A DNA stretch of 64,000 nucleotides from Guyparkeria halophila. Its GTDB lineage: Bacteria; Pseudomonadota; Gammaproteobacteria; Halothiobacillales; Halothiobacillaceae. Shown one piece after another: positions 8,447 through 19,049 of the stretch. Positions within the stretch are counted from its first letter, which is position 1; the number at the start of each line of letters is the position of its first letter. The position numbers and the translations under genes are program-made. The notes under the pieces are model-generated. The model worked only from the letters and a program-made list of their open reading frames with translations, was not told where the DNA came from and made no database searches. The DNA is taken from contig NZ_CP140153.1 in the NCBI RefSeq assembly GCF_034479635.1, forward strand, positions 1,309,501 to 1,373,500. The letters run 5' to 3'.

Positions 8447-8641
8447 GCCGGTCATCCGTTGTTGCGGATATGCAACATGCCGTGTGGCGTTCGAGCAAAA
8501 AAGCCCCCGGGGCTCGGGAACCGGACTGCCGTGCGCCAGTCACAGCGCAGCAACTCGATACGGTTTTGCTGGTCGAGTGCTGTGATATTGTTTTTCTCAG
8601 TCTCGTGTTGATCAAGTATCCCAATCCAAGGAGATCGAATT

Positions 8642-9169
8642 ATGCGTTGGTCCTATCTTGCTTCTGTCGGTGCACTGGCCGTGGTTCTCTCGGCGTGTAG
8701 CTCCACGCCGGGTTCTGGGCCGGGTGCCGGTGATGGTGCCGGTGCCGACTCCGCTTCGGCCGATGGTGCCCAAAGCACCGGCATGAGGGGCGCTGGCGGA
8801 ATGAGCGAGTCCGAGTTGTACGAAGGTCAGCCGGTTGAGCGTGAGCGCGTGGTCTACTTCGGCTTCGACGAGTACTCGGTTGCCGGTCAGTACCAGGGCA
8901 TGCTGCAAGCCAATGCCGAGTTCCTGAAGGAGAACGGCAATCGCGAAGTGGTGATCGAAGGTCACACCGACGAGCGTGGCAGCCGCGAGTACAACATCGC
9001 GCTGGGTGAGAAGCGTGCCAATGCCGTTCGTGACGTGCTGCTCTCCTACGGCGTCTCCTCAAGCCAGATCGATACCGTCAGCTATGGCGAAGAGCGTCCG
9101 GCGGTTGACGGCACGGGCGAGTCCGCCTGGGCGAAGAATCGTCGTGCGGTAATCGAATACGGCCAGTAA
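8642..9169 (+). CDS. pal: peptidoglycan-associated lipoprotein (Pal/OmpA C-terminal family)
   Basis: The protein has 175 residues. The signal sequence ends in a lipobox, with VVLSAC placing the lipidated Cys at 19. A Gly/Ala/Ser-rich linker covers about residues 20-55. The OmpA-like domain follows: VYFGFDEYSVAG, then EGHTDERGSREYNIALGEKR with the Asp and Arg that hold diaminopimelate, and SYGEERPAVDG near the end. The ribosome-binding site AAGGAGAT is strong. Length and layout fit Pal. However, no tolB, tolA or ybgF is next to it, while Pal is normally the last gene but one of the tol operon. It could therefore be a second Pal-like lipoprotein. Confidence 0.85.
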   Translation: MRWSYLASVGALAVVLSACSSTPGSGPGAGDGAGADSASADGAQSTGMRGAGGMSESELYEGQPVERERVVYFGFDEYSVAGQYQGMLQANAEFLKENGNREVVIEGHTDERGSREYNIALGEKRANAVRDVLLSYGVSSSQIDTVSYGEERPAVDGTGESAWAKNRRAVIEYGQ

Positions 9170-9213
9170 GTCGCCTGATGTAGCCGGTCGGGGCAAACCC
9201 GCCCAAGAATGCG

Positions 9214-9240
9214 AAAGCCAGGCATTTGCCTGGCTTTTTT
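9214..9240 (+). terminator. intrinsic terminator after pal
   Basis: AAAGCCAGGC (9214-9223) pairs perfectly with GCCTGGCTTT (9228-9237) around an ATTT loop and runs into six Ts. It ends the pal transcript. It lies just downstream of the nadB stop on the other strand and could also slow transcription from that side. Confidence 0.85.
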
Positions 9241-9256
9241 CGTTGTGGTGGGGCGA

Positions 9257-10927
9257 TCAGTCCTGCAGCGGCGTGCCACGGTGGCGGTCGCGGACGTTCG
9301 GGTAGGGCCGTGCCGGGGGGGGGATCAGCACCGTGTTGAAGTGCTCGGCCCGGGGGTTCGTATGGGGGAAGTCCTTGCTGTAATGCAGTCCACGGCTTTC
9401 GTGGCGGGTGAGTGCCGAGCGGACGATCAGGTCGGCGACTTCCACCAGGTTGCGCAGTTCGATCAGGTTGTTGCTGACGCGGAAATGCGCGTAGTAGTCG
9501 TGGATCTCGCGGCGTAGGAGGTTGACCCGGTCACGGGCGCGGTACAGGCGCTTGGTGGTGCGCACGATGCCGACATAGCTCCACATGCTGCGGCGTAGCT
9601 CGTCCCAGTTGTGCGTGACCACCACGGCCTCGTCCGGGTCGGTGACTTGGCTTTCGTCCCAGGCCGGGATGGCCGGATGCTCGCGATCGCCCGAAGCCGG
9701 TTGGGTGGCGATGCGTTCGGCGGCGGCCTGGGCGAAGACGAGACACTCGAGCAGCGAGTTGCTGGCGAGTCGATTGGCGCCGTGCAGGCCGGTGTGGGCG
9801 GTTTCGCCGATGGCGTAGAGGTTGTCGATGTCGGTACGCCCGTGTTCGTCGACCATCACCCCGCCACAGGTGTAGTGGGCGGCGGGGACCACCGGCAGCG
9901 GTTCCTGGGTCATGTCGTAACCGAACTCCAGGCAGCGGGCGTGGATCATCGGGAAATGGGTCTCGATGAACTCGCGCCCCTTGAAGCTGATGTCCAGATA
10001 GACGCAATCGATGCCCAAACGCTTGATCTCGGCATCAATGGCGCGAGCGACGATGTCACGCGGCGCCAGTTCGGCGTCGGGGTGGTGATCGGCCATGAAT
10101 CGGGTGCCGTCCGGTCGCAGCAGCACGCCGCCTTCACCGCGCACCGCCTCGCTGATCAGGAAGGATTTGGCACGCGGTTCGTACAGGCAGGTGGGGTGGA
10201 ACTGGATGAATTCCATGTTCGAGACCCGGCAGCCGGCGCGCCAACCCATCGCGATGCCGTCGCCCGTTGCGCCATCCGGGTTAGTGGTGAACAGGTAGGC
10301 CTTGGCGGCGCCACCGGTGGCGAGCGCCGTATGACGCGCCCGCACGGTGACCACGCGGTCGTTCTTGATGTCCAGGACGTAGGCCCCCAGACAGGCGTCA
10401 CGGGTCTCCCCCAGTCGACGGGCGGTGATCAGGTCGACCGCGTTGTGGTGCTCGAGCACGGTGACGTTCTCACGCGCTCGGACGGCGCTCACCAGCGTTT
10501 CCATCAGGGAACGGCCGGTGTGATCGGCGGCATGGGCGACGCGGCGCTGGCTGTGACCTCCTTCGCGTGTCAGGTGGAGGCGTTCCGGGTCGTCGTGGTC
10601 GTGACTGAATGGCATCTCCAGCGACTTGAGCCACTCGATCTGCTCCGGGCCGGCACGCACCACTCGTTCAACCACCTCGCGCTCGGGCAGGCCGGCACCC
10701 GCCTTGACGGTGTCCTCGATGTGTTGCTCGATGTCCTCGGTGCCGCCCAGGGCCGCCGCGATCCCACCCTGGGCCCAGGGCGTGCTCCCGCCGACCAGTC
10801 CGGCCTTGCTGAGCACCAGTACCCGCAGGTTGGCAGGCAGCCGCAGGGCCATGGCGAGCCCGGCGGCCCCCGAACCAATGATCAGGATGTCGCTCTGAAG
10901 GGTGCTGCTGTCTTTCCGCTCGCTCAT
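9257..10927 (-). CDS. nadB: L-aspartate oxidase
   Basis: The 556-residue flavoprotein catalyses the first step of quinolinate and NAD synthesis, oxidising L-aspartate to iminoaspartate. The N-terminus has the FAD dinucleotide fold ILIIGSGAAGLAMAL. TREGGHSQRRVAHAADHTG and the later HGANRLASNSLLECLVF are family signatures. The ATG at 10927 is preferred to a TTG four codons upstream because GAGGA lies at a usable distance. The gene is divergent from rpoE, an arrangement common in gammaproteobacteria. It is separated from that gene by about 295 bases. Confidence 0.96.
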   Translation of the reverse strand: MSERKDSSTLQSDILIIGSGAAGLAMALRLPANLRVLVLSKAGLVGGSTPWAQGGIAAALGGTEDIEQHIEDTVKAGAGLPEREVVERVVRAGPEQIEWLKSLEMPFSHDHDDPERLHLTREGGHSQRRVAHAADHTGRSLMETLVSAVRARENVTVLEHHNAVDLITARRLGETRDACLGAYVLDIKNDRVVTVRARHTALATGGAAKAYLFTTNPDGATGDGIAMGWRAGCRVSNMEFIQFHPTCLYEPRAKSFLISEAVRGEGGVLLRPDGTRFMADHHPDAELAPRDIVARAIDAEIKRLGIDCVYLDISFKGREFIETHFPMIHARCLEFGYDMTQEPLPVVPAAHYTCGGVMVDEHGRTDIDNLYAIGETAHTGLHGANRLASNSLLECLVFAQAAAERIATQPASGDREHPAIPAWDESQVTDPDEAVVVTHNWDELRRSMWSYVGIVRTTKRLYRARDRVNLLRREIHDYYAHFRVSNNLIELRNLVEVADLIVRSALTRHESRGLHYSKDFPHTNPRAEHFNTVLIPPPARPYPNVRDRHRGTPLQD

Positions 10928-11222
10928 GAATGCTTGCAAGTCCTCGTGCCGTCGGCCGCACAGATGCGGCGGCCGGCATATGTCTCAAACGCAGGTTTTC
11001 GGTACACTGCCTTCGGGCGAGTATACGTGCTTGAGCGGCTCGGCATGGGGATCGGGCATTGCCTAGTCTCGGTGTTGATCGACAATGCGGTCCGGATTAG
11101 CTGACAAGCCAACTCGGTTATCGCCGATCCGTTGCTGTCGACCGGTGGTTGTCGATCGGGGTCGCCGCCACGTCACCTTCCTTAAATTAACGATTTGTAC
11201 GCAGGTAGGACCGGATACGGAA
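10928..11222. other. intergenic region between divergent nadB and rpoE
   Basis: No gene is visible here. The region should hold both promoters. A GTATAC core near 11021-11026 is the only -10-like element that stands out, and no -35 partner is convincing. I searched for the sigma-E type GAACTT-N16-TCTGA pattern ahead of rpoE and did not find a clear copy. A GC-rich inverted repeat near 10950-10972 lies in the nadB leader. Confidence 0.4.
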
Positions 11223-11813
11223 ATGAGCGTCGAGGAGAACGACAAGGCCCTGGTGGCCCGCGCCCGCAAGGGCGACCGGCGAGCCTTCGATCTCCTGGTC
11301 CTCAAATACCAGCACCGCGTGCAACGGTTGATCGCGCGTTACATTCGTGACCCGGAGCAAGTGTTTGACTTGGCTCAGGAAACCTTCATAAAGGCCTACC
11401 GGGCGCTGGAGCGTTTTCGGGGTGATAGCGCGTTCTATACCTGGATTTATCGCATCGCCGTCAATACCGCCAAGAACCAGCTCGCCTCGGATGCACGGGC
11501 CGGCTACATGGTGTCGTTGAACTCCGGCGGATCGGACGAGTCTGACGAACCAATGATGGAGCCCGAGGCGTTGCGCGATGGCGGAACGCCTGACGCGCTC
11601 GCAGCGACCGAGGAACTCAGGGCGGCCATTGATCGGGCGATCTCGGATCTGCCCGAGGATCTGCGCACGGCCTTGACGCTGCGAGAAATGGAAGGGTTGA
11701 GTTACGACGAGATCGCGGCGGTCATGGACTGCCCGATCGGAACCGTGCGGTCGAGGATTTTCCGCGCCCGTGAAGCCATTGAGCAGTCGATTGAACCGTT
11801 CAAAGGCGGTTAA
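11223..11813 (+). CDS. rpoE: extracytoplasmic sigma factor RpoE/AlgU
   Basis: The 196-residue protein is a group IV sigma factor that directs envelope-stress genes. Region 2 contains DLAQETFIKAYRALERFRG and FYTWIYRIAVNTAKNQL. Region 4 contains LPEDLRTALTLREMEGLSYD and GTVRSRIFRAREAI. The ATG at 11223 gives the usual length; upstream in-frame codons add 46 unlikely residues. It is followed at once by rseA, rseB, rseC and mucD, the operon order known from Pseudomonas algU-mucABCD, so its activity is expected to be controlled by those products. Confidence 0.96.
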   Translation: MSVEENDKALVARARKGDRRAFDLLVLKYQHRVQRLIARYIRDPEQVFDLAQETFIKAYRALERFRGDSAFYTWIYRIAVNTAKNQLASDARAGYMVSLNSGGSDESDEPMMEPEALRDGGTPDALAATEELRAAIDRAISDLPEDLRTALTLREMEGLSYDEIAAVMDCPIGTVRSRIFRAREAIEQSIEPFKGG

Positions 11814-11830
11814 TTTAGGTGGCAACTGTG

Positions 11831-12520
11831 ATGAAGCAACAGCAGGCAAACGAACCGACATCCCTTCGGGACACCATTTCGGACTGGTGGGACGATGAAT
11901 GGCGGGTAGATGATCGAGAAATCGACGCGCTGCTGGCCGATATCGATGGCGTTCGTTCGCATACGCGTGACTACGACCTGATTGGTGGTCGGCTGCGCGG
12001 CGAGTCGTTGGTCACACGTGATCTGCTCGATTCCATCAATACCCGCCTGGACGAGATCCCGGATGCCGAACGTCCGGGCGGCGGCAAGGTGGTGTCGCTG
12101 GCGAGTGCCCGCAATTGGCCGACTCGCCGTGTCTGGCAGGGTGCGGTGGCGGCCTCGCTGTTTGCCGCGGTCACGGCCGTTGGCCTGACCCTCTCAACCG
12201 GAGAACGTGCGACCGTCGACGGGAAGGCACCCATGCAGGCCGCGGCGCCGACCGACAACGATCGCGCCGTCATGGCGTCACTCAACGCACAGGAAGTGCC
12301 TGAGGGTGCGTCGCCGGCGGCGATCGCGGCCAAACCACAGCAAAGTCGGGTAATCCAGGCTTCCACGGCGCCGGGCAATGCCTCCCAATTGCCCGATTGG
12401 GCGACGGGACGAAGCAATTCCGGCCCGGATCCGTATGTGGTGACGCATTACCGCATGGCGTCGCCCGAGTTCGGCACCACCGGCCCCGAGGCGCGGGCCG
12501 CGACCTTTGACCGAAAGTAA
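11831..12520 (+). CDS. rseA: anti-sigma-E factor RseA/MucA
   Basis: This 229-residue, single-pass membrane protein has an N-terminal cytoplasmic part of about 100 residues, expected to bind the sigma factor. A transmembrane segment lies at about 102-121 (WQGAVAASLFAAVTAVGLTL), and a periplasmic tail of about 105 residues follows. The N-terminal pattern ISDWWDDEWRVDDREIDALL is typical of RseA. The ATG at 11831 has AGGTGG eight bases upstream and was preferred to a GTG four codons earlier. Release of the sigma factor would need regulated proteolysis by DegS- and RseP-type proteases, not seen in this window. Confidence 0.92.
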   Translation: MKQQQANEPTSLRDTISDWWDDEWRVDDREIDALLADIDGVRSHTRDYDLIGGRLRGESLVTRDLLDSINTRLDEIPDAERPGGGKVVSLASARNWPTRRVWQGAVAASLFAAVTAVGLTLSTGERATVDGKAPMQAAAPTDNDRAVMASLNAQEVPEGASPAAIAAKPQQSRVIQASTAPGNASQLPDWATGRSNSGPDPYVVTHYRMASPEFGTTGPEARAATFDRK

Positions 12521-12530
12521 GCGAGGCGTG

Positions 12531-13658
12531 ATGCAAGTAGTGCGGTTGCCTTTTAGCAAGCCATTCTCGTTGGCCACCCTCGCTTTGGCGGGGGTGGCTT
12601 TCTGTTGTGCGCCCGTCAGGGCCGAGCCGATGCTCAAGGCCCTGCCGGCGGAACCGGAAGCACCCAGCAGCCTGGAAACCCCGGCCGAAGGTCCTGCCCA
12701 GACCGACACGGAAACCCTGCGTGATCGCGTTCGCGGGATGGTCGAGGCCATGGCCAGCCGGACCTACGGTGGGCGGTTCATCCACATGCGGGGCGATCAG
12801 ATCGACCTGATGCGGGTGGTGCATCGTCGGGTGGATGGCAAGCGTGTTGAGCTGATGGTTGCCGAGAACGGCGAGGTGCGGGAGATTCGTCGACTGGGCG
12901 ACCGGTGCGCCTGTCTCTGGCCGGAACGTCGCCAGGTCATGCTGGGCGATTATCCCAACATCAACAGTCGGCTTTCCGGCGAGCGTTTCGAGTCCATCGA
13001 TCGGCTCGAGGACGACTACCGCCTGATTGACCTCGGCGCCAGTCGTGTGGCTGGGGTGAGCTGCAATCTGATGGCCGTCGTGCCGCGCGACGATTATCGT
13101 TACGGCTACAAGCTCTGCATCGGCGAGCAGGACTCGTTGCTGCTGCGCATGAGCATCTACGACGAGCGCGGTCGGCCGATCGAGCACAACCAATTTACCC
13201 AACTCGAACCGCTGGACTCGGTGGAGCTGACATTCCAGGACGAGCTGCTTGCCGGCCTGGAGACGGATTTCGAACGGATCGAGTTGGGCGGCGAGCCGGT
13301 GGAACAGGCGCCCATCCGCCAGAGTGCCTGGGTCGTTGATCCGTTGCCGGCCGGCTACGAGATCAGTTCACGCAGTTGGCGGCGCAATCCGGTGACCGGC
13401 CAGTATTTCGAGCACATGGTGATCACCGACGGGTTGGCAACGGCTTCGGTTTTCGTCGAGAAACGCGACGGCGATGCGGCGCGACAGGTGACGCGCACCG
13501 ACCAGGGGATGACGATGGCGGCGCGCAGTGTCGACAACGTGCGTATTACCGCCATAGGCGACGTTCCCTCGGCGACGGTCGAATCCCTGGTCGAAAACAC
13601 GATGCGCGTTCCGGCCGCGACGGACACGGTTCACGGCGACAGCCGCCGGGGCGAATAA
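12531..13658 (+). CDS. rseB: periplasmic sigma-E regulator RseB/MucB
   Basis: The 375-residue protein has a signal peptide with cleavage expected after VRA at residue 31. The mature protein has the two-domain RseB layout: an N-terminal LolA-like domain (YGGRFIHMRGDQIDLMRVVH near its start) and a C-terminal domain containing PAGYEISSRSWRRN and YFEHMVITDGLATASVFVE. It binds the periplasmic part of RseA and shields it from cleavage. The start at 12531 follows rseA by ten bases and ends in a TAATG overlap with rseC. Confidence 0.92.
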   Translation: MQVVRLPFSKPFSLATLALAGVAFCCAPVRAEPMLKALPAEPEAPSSLETPAEGPAQTDTETLRDRVRGMVEAMASRTYGGRFIHMRGDQIDLMRVVHRRVDGKRVELMVAENGEVREIRRLGDRCACLWPERRQVMLGDYPNINSRLSGERFESIDRLEDDYRLIDLGASRVAGVSCNLMAVVPRDDYRYGYKLCIGEQDSLLLRMSIYDERGRPIEHNQFTQLEPLDSVELTFQDELLAGLETDFERIELGGEPVEQAPIRQSAWVVDPLPAGYEISSRSWRRNPVTGQYFEHMVITDGLATASVFVEKRDGDAARQVTRTDQGMTMAARSVDNVRITAIGDVPSATVESLVENTMRVPAATDTVHGDSRRGE

Positions 13659-14164
13659 TGGAGCCGGAGCGGGCGTCGATCGACCAACCGGTGCTCGAGG
13701 CGGCGCGCGTGGTCGCCGTGGAGGCGGGAGGTGCTTGGCTCGAGTCGGAGGGGCAGAGCGGCTGTGCCAATTGCCGGGAAGGTCGCGGCTGTGGTGTCAG
13801 TGTGTTCCAGCGGCTCTTCCGTTTGCCCCGTCATCGGCTCTACCTGCCCACCGAGGAGGCCTTGTCGGTGGGCGATCACGTGGTGATCGCGCTCTCGCAA
13901 CGGGCGGTGTTGACGGCCTCGTTGTGGCTCTATCTCGCTCCGTTGGTCGGGCTCATGGCGGGCGCGCTGGTGGCCGAGACACTGATTGCGCGTGAATGGG
14001 TGACGGTCCTGGGTGCAATGGCTGGATTGGCCGGCGCCCTGTTGGTGGTGCGCGGTCGCCAACACCGTCAGGCCCGCTCCGGGGCGTTCTTCCCCGTCCT
14101 TCACGAAATCACGCTTCGCCAGGCGGGCGAGTTGTCCCACGAGTCACCGAACAAGTCGTCGTAA
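13658..14164 (+). CDS. rseC: sigma-E positive regulator RseC/MucC
   Basis: The 168-residue inner-membrane protein carries the RseC cysteine cluster in GCANCREGRGCG, with Cys at 36, 39 and 45. Two transmembrane segments lie at about 82-102 and 109-130. The family modulates sigma-E or SoxR systems; the cysteines suggest a metal or redox centre, as proposed for RsxC-linked RseC. Translation starts within the rseB stop (TAATG). Confidence 0.9.
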   Translation: MEPERASIDQPVLEAARVVAVEAGGAWLESEGQSGCANCREGRGCGVSVFQRLFRLPRHRLYLPTEEALSVGDHVVIALSQRAVLTASLWLYLAPLVGLMAGALVAETLIAREWVTVLGAMAGLAGALLVVRGRQHRQARSGAFFPVLHEITLRQAGELSHESPNKSS

Positions 14165-14276
14165 CAGATTGATTTTTCTTGACGTGGATTCGGAGTAAGC
14201 TTGCGCATGCGCCATGCCAGATAGTCGCCGCGGCGCCCCGAATCCTCGTCTTTCACGTTTCCCCGGTCGTTTCCCG

Positions 14277-15767
14277 ATGCATTCACCCCGGATGGTCTTT
14301 CCGCGCCTCGCGAGGTTCCCGCGGGCACTAATACTCGTCCTGTTGTCGACGCTGTTGATGGCGGGCTGCACGGATCCCGAGGATCAGCGTCCCGCCGAGC
14401 AGGTGACCGGTTTGCCGGACTTCACCCTGTTGGTGGAGGCCAACGCCTCGTCGGTCGTCAACATTACCGGCGTGAGCAGCCTGCCGTCCCTGTCCGCAGA
14501 GGGGCAGGGTGGAGACAGTCGTCACGACTGGATGCGCGGTTTGTTCGGCGAACGTGCGGACGAACTGCCCGGCCCGCTGCTGCCGCAGGAAAATGACGGG
14601 TCGGGCTTTATCCTCAGCGAGGATGGCTACATCGTCACCAACGCGCACGTGATCGACGGGGCGAGCAAGGTGTTCGTGCGCCTGATCGACGGACGCGAAC
14701 TGGTGGCCGACGTGGTGGGCATCGACGGCATCGGCGATATCGCGCTGCTCAAGGTGGAGGCCGACGGACTTCCCTCGGTGTCACTGGGCGATTCCGACGA
14801 GGTGCGCCCGGGCCAGTGGGCGTTGGCGATCGGTTCGCCCTACGGGTTCGACCAGACCGTGACCGCCGGCATCATCAGCGGGCTGGGGCGTCATCTCCCG
14901 GGCCAATCGAACCAGCCCTACGTGCCCTTTATCCAGAGCGACGTTGCCATCAACCCGGGCAATTCGGGTGGGCCGCTGTTCAACACGCGCGGGCAAGTGG
15001 TCGGGATCAATGCCCAGATCTTCACCGAGTCCGGTGCCTTCAACGGGATTTCCTTCGCGATCCCGATCAACTATGTCGTCGACGTGATCCGCCAGATAAA
15101 GCAGAATGGTGAGGTCAAGCGGGGCTTTCTCGGGGTCGAGGTGCGTGGCGTGAGTCGTCAGCTCGCCGACCGCCTGGGGCTGGAAGCGGCCCGTGGAGCC
15201 GAGGTGGTGAGAATTGTCGAGGGTTCGCCGGCGGCCGATTCGTCGGTCGAGGCGGGGGACATCATCCTTGCCGTCAATGACATTCCGCTCGCCGATGGCG
15301 CCGGCCTTACCGAGGCATTGGGATCGCTGCCGCCTGGTTCCCAGGCCACACTCGAGGTATGGACAGCCGGGGCGACGCACCGGGTCGAGATCACCCTGGC
15401 CGCGTTGCCCGAACCAACGGAGTCACCGTCGGACACGACCATCCCCGAGTCCCCGGAGGAGCCTGAACTGGTCGTGATCGAGACCCTCGGGATGATCCTG
15501 CGGCCAGAGGAGGGTGGCGGGGTACGCATCGGCGAGCTTGATCCGAAGGGACCGGCCACCCTGGCCGGGCTGATGCCGGGGGACCACCTGATCTCCATCG
15601 ATCGCCAGCCCGTGGACACCTTGACGGCGGCGTATCGTGAAATTGCCCGCATCGCGCACAATCGCGGCGGCAAGGGCAACGATCTGGTGCTGTTTCTGGT
15701 CGAACGTGATGGAGAACAACGCTTCTTCATGCCCGCCTTTGCCGGCAACCCGCACAAGTCACCCTGA
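14277..15767 (+). CDS. mucD: DegP/MucD-type periplasmic serine protease with lipoprotein signal
   Basis: This HtrA protease would degrade misfolded envelope proteins. Counting from the longest frame (14214), the triad is His145 (VTNAHVI), Asp175 (GIGDIALL) and Ser251 (INPGNSGGPL), followed by two PDZ domains separated by a Pro/Glu/Ser-rich linker. The signal is odd: LLSTLLMAGC ends in a lipobox with Cys at 52, so the protein should be lipidated, and the Thr after Cys predicts outer-membrane sorting. Classical MucD has a cleaved Sec signal instead. Start choice is uncertain among 14214, 14277 and 14292, and none has a strong ribosome-binding site. It is the last gene of the rpoE operon. Confidence 0.9.
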   Translation: MHSPRMVFPRLARFPRALILVLLSTLLMAGCTDPEDQRPAEQVTGLPDFTLLVEANASSVVNITGVSSLPSLSAEGQGGDSRHDWMRGLFGERADELPGPLLPQENDGSGFILSEDGYIVTNAHVIDGASKVFVRLIDGRELVADVVGIDGIGDIALLKVEADGLPSVSLGDSDEVRPGQWALAIGSPYGFDQTVTAGIISGLGRHLPGQSNQPYVPFIQSDVAINPGNSGGPLFNTRGQVVGINAQIFTESGAFNGISFAIPINYVVDVIRQIKQNGEVKRGFLGVEVRGVSRQLADRLGLEAARGAEVVRIVEGSPAADSSVEAGDIILAVNDIPLADGAGLTEALGSLPPGSQATLEVWTAGATHRVEITLAALPEPTESPSDTTIPESPEEPELVVIETLGMILRPEEGGGVRIGELDPKGPATLAGLMPGDHLISIDRQPVDTLTAAYREIARIAHNRGGKGNDLVLFLVERDGEQRFFMPAFAGNPHKSP

Positions 15768-15869
15768 CTTCGTGCAGCCCCATGCCTTGCCCTATATACT
15801 GGGCGGCTCTTCTCGCGGCGCGTTTTCGTTGACCGCGGGACTTTCCCACGAACCGAAAGTTAAACCTCT

Positions 15870-17681
<1,812 letters not shown>

Positions 17682-17737
17682 TTGTCGCTACGGGCCACCC
17701 GTTCGGGCGACCCGATTGACCCAACGCGGAGCACGTC

Positions 17738-18577
17738 GTGGATTTCGAACTTCTCTTGGTGGTTGCCACCTTCGTCAGCGGCCTGATCTGGCTGATCGAT
17801 CGATTGGCCTTCCGGCCCAGGCGCCGTGCCCGGCTGGCAGCCGAGGCGCAACAGCTGGGTGCCGAGGCGGGCATCGAGGGTGGGGCGACCAAGGACCACG
17901 AGCCACTGCTGGTCGACTACGCCAAGTCGTTCTTTCCCATCCTGCTGGCGGTGCTGGTGATCCGCTCGTTCCTGTTCGAGCCGTTCCGCATCCCGTCGGG
18001 ATCGATGATGCCCACCCTGCTGGTCGGTGATTTCATCCTGGTCAACAAGTTCACCTACGGTCTGCGCCTGCCGGTGGTCAATACCAAGATCGTGCCGATT
18101 GACGAACCGGATCGCGGCGATGTGACCGTGTTTCGTTATCCCGAACAGCCCGAGGTGGACTACATCAAGCGGATCGTCGGCTTGCCCGGGGACACGGTGC
18201 GTGTCGATGATCAGCGTCTGTGGATCAACGGCGAACCCGTGCCGCTCGAGACGACCGGTCGGTACGAGGGCGATGCCAATCTCAAGCATGCCGGCCTGAC
18301 CACGGCGATCGAAACATTGCCGGACGGCGGCCCTCACCAGATTCTCATGGACACCGACCGCCGACTGGGCGAGGGGCAGTGGACGGTACCCGAGGGGCAT
18401 TACTTCGTGATGGGCGACAACCGCAATCACAGCAACGACAGCCGCTTCTGGGGCTTCGTGCCCGAATCGAATCTGGTGGGCAAAGCGGTTATGATCTGGC
18501 TGCACTGGAACTGGCAGGACGGTGGATTCGACACCGGGCGCATCGGCCGCTCGATCGACACCGTCGATGCCGATTGA
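17738..18577 (+). CDS. lepB: signal peptidase I
   Basis: The 279-residue inner-membrane protease removes Sec signal peptides. Two transmembrane segments occur near residues 3-22 and 62-79. The catalytic Ser89 is in IPSGSMMPTLLVGDF and the general-base Lys143 is in YIKRIVGLPGD. GHYFVMGDNRNHSNDSR is the box E signature. Translation starts at a GTG (17738) with GGAG seven bases upstream. Confidence 0.97.
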   Translation: MDFELLLVVATFVSGLIWLIDRLAFRPRRRARLAAEAQQLGAEAGIEGGATKDHEPLLVDYAKSFFPILLAVLVIRSFLFEPFRIPSGSMMPTLLVGDFILVNKFTYGLRLPVVNTKIVPIDEPDRGDVTVFRYPEQPEVDYIKRIVGLPGDTVRVDDQRLWINGEPVPLETTGRYEGDANLKHAGLTTAIETLPDGGPHQILMDTDRRLGEGQWTVPEGHYFVMGDNRNHSNDSRFWGFVPESNLVGKAVMIWLHWNWQDGGFDTGRIGRSIDTVDAD

Positions 18578-18623
18578 CGTCAAACGAGGGAATGCCCCGT
18601 TCGTACCGGCGGGCAAGACGAGG

Positions 18624-19049
18624 ATGAAGGAAATGGACAACAGCGTTTCGAAGGGACAATTCCGTGGTCAGCCGATCGGCCGAGTCGTTGGCGCCAGTCG
18701 TCAGGGCGGCATGTCGCTGGTGGGATTGATCATTGCCGCGATCGTGCTGGGCTTCGCGGCCCTGGTCGTGATGCAGGTCGTGCCGCTTTACATTGCCGAC
18801 CAAAAGCTGACCACCATCTTCAAGAGCCTCGAGGAAGAGTCGGCCGGAAGCCCGGCGGAAATCCGTCGCAAGATCGACAAGCAGCTGGACATCAATGAAG
18901 CCGACGATCGCTTCGACTCCAAGGAGTTCGAGATCCGGCCGGTCACCGGCGGCTACAGCGTCACCTACAACTACGACGGACGTGCCACCCTGTTCGGCAA
19001 CCTCTCACTCGTCGCCGAGTTCAAACATCAGACCCGTGTCAGTAACTAA
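18624..19049 (+). CDS. DUF4845 single-pass membrane protein
   Basis: The protein has about 141 residues. A basic, Gly/Gln-rich start leads into RQGGMSLVGLIIAAIVLGFA, a single transmembrane segment resembling a type IV pilin N-terminus, but the Glu at position 5 of mature pilins is Gly. The rest is a soluble domain of about 90 residues. DUF4845 proteins are regularly encoded between lepB and rnc in gamma- and betaproteobacteria; function is unknown. ATGs at 18624 and 18633 are both possible. It overlaps rnc by 14 bases. Confidence 0.82.
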   Translation: MKEMDNSVSKGQFRGQPIGRVVGASRQGGMSLVGLIIAAIVLGFAALVVMQVVPLYIADQKLTTIFKSLEEESAGSPAEIRRKIDKQLDINEADDRFDSKEFEIRPVTGGYSVTYNYDGRATLFGNLSLVAEFKHQTRVSN

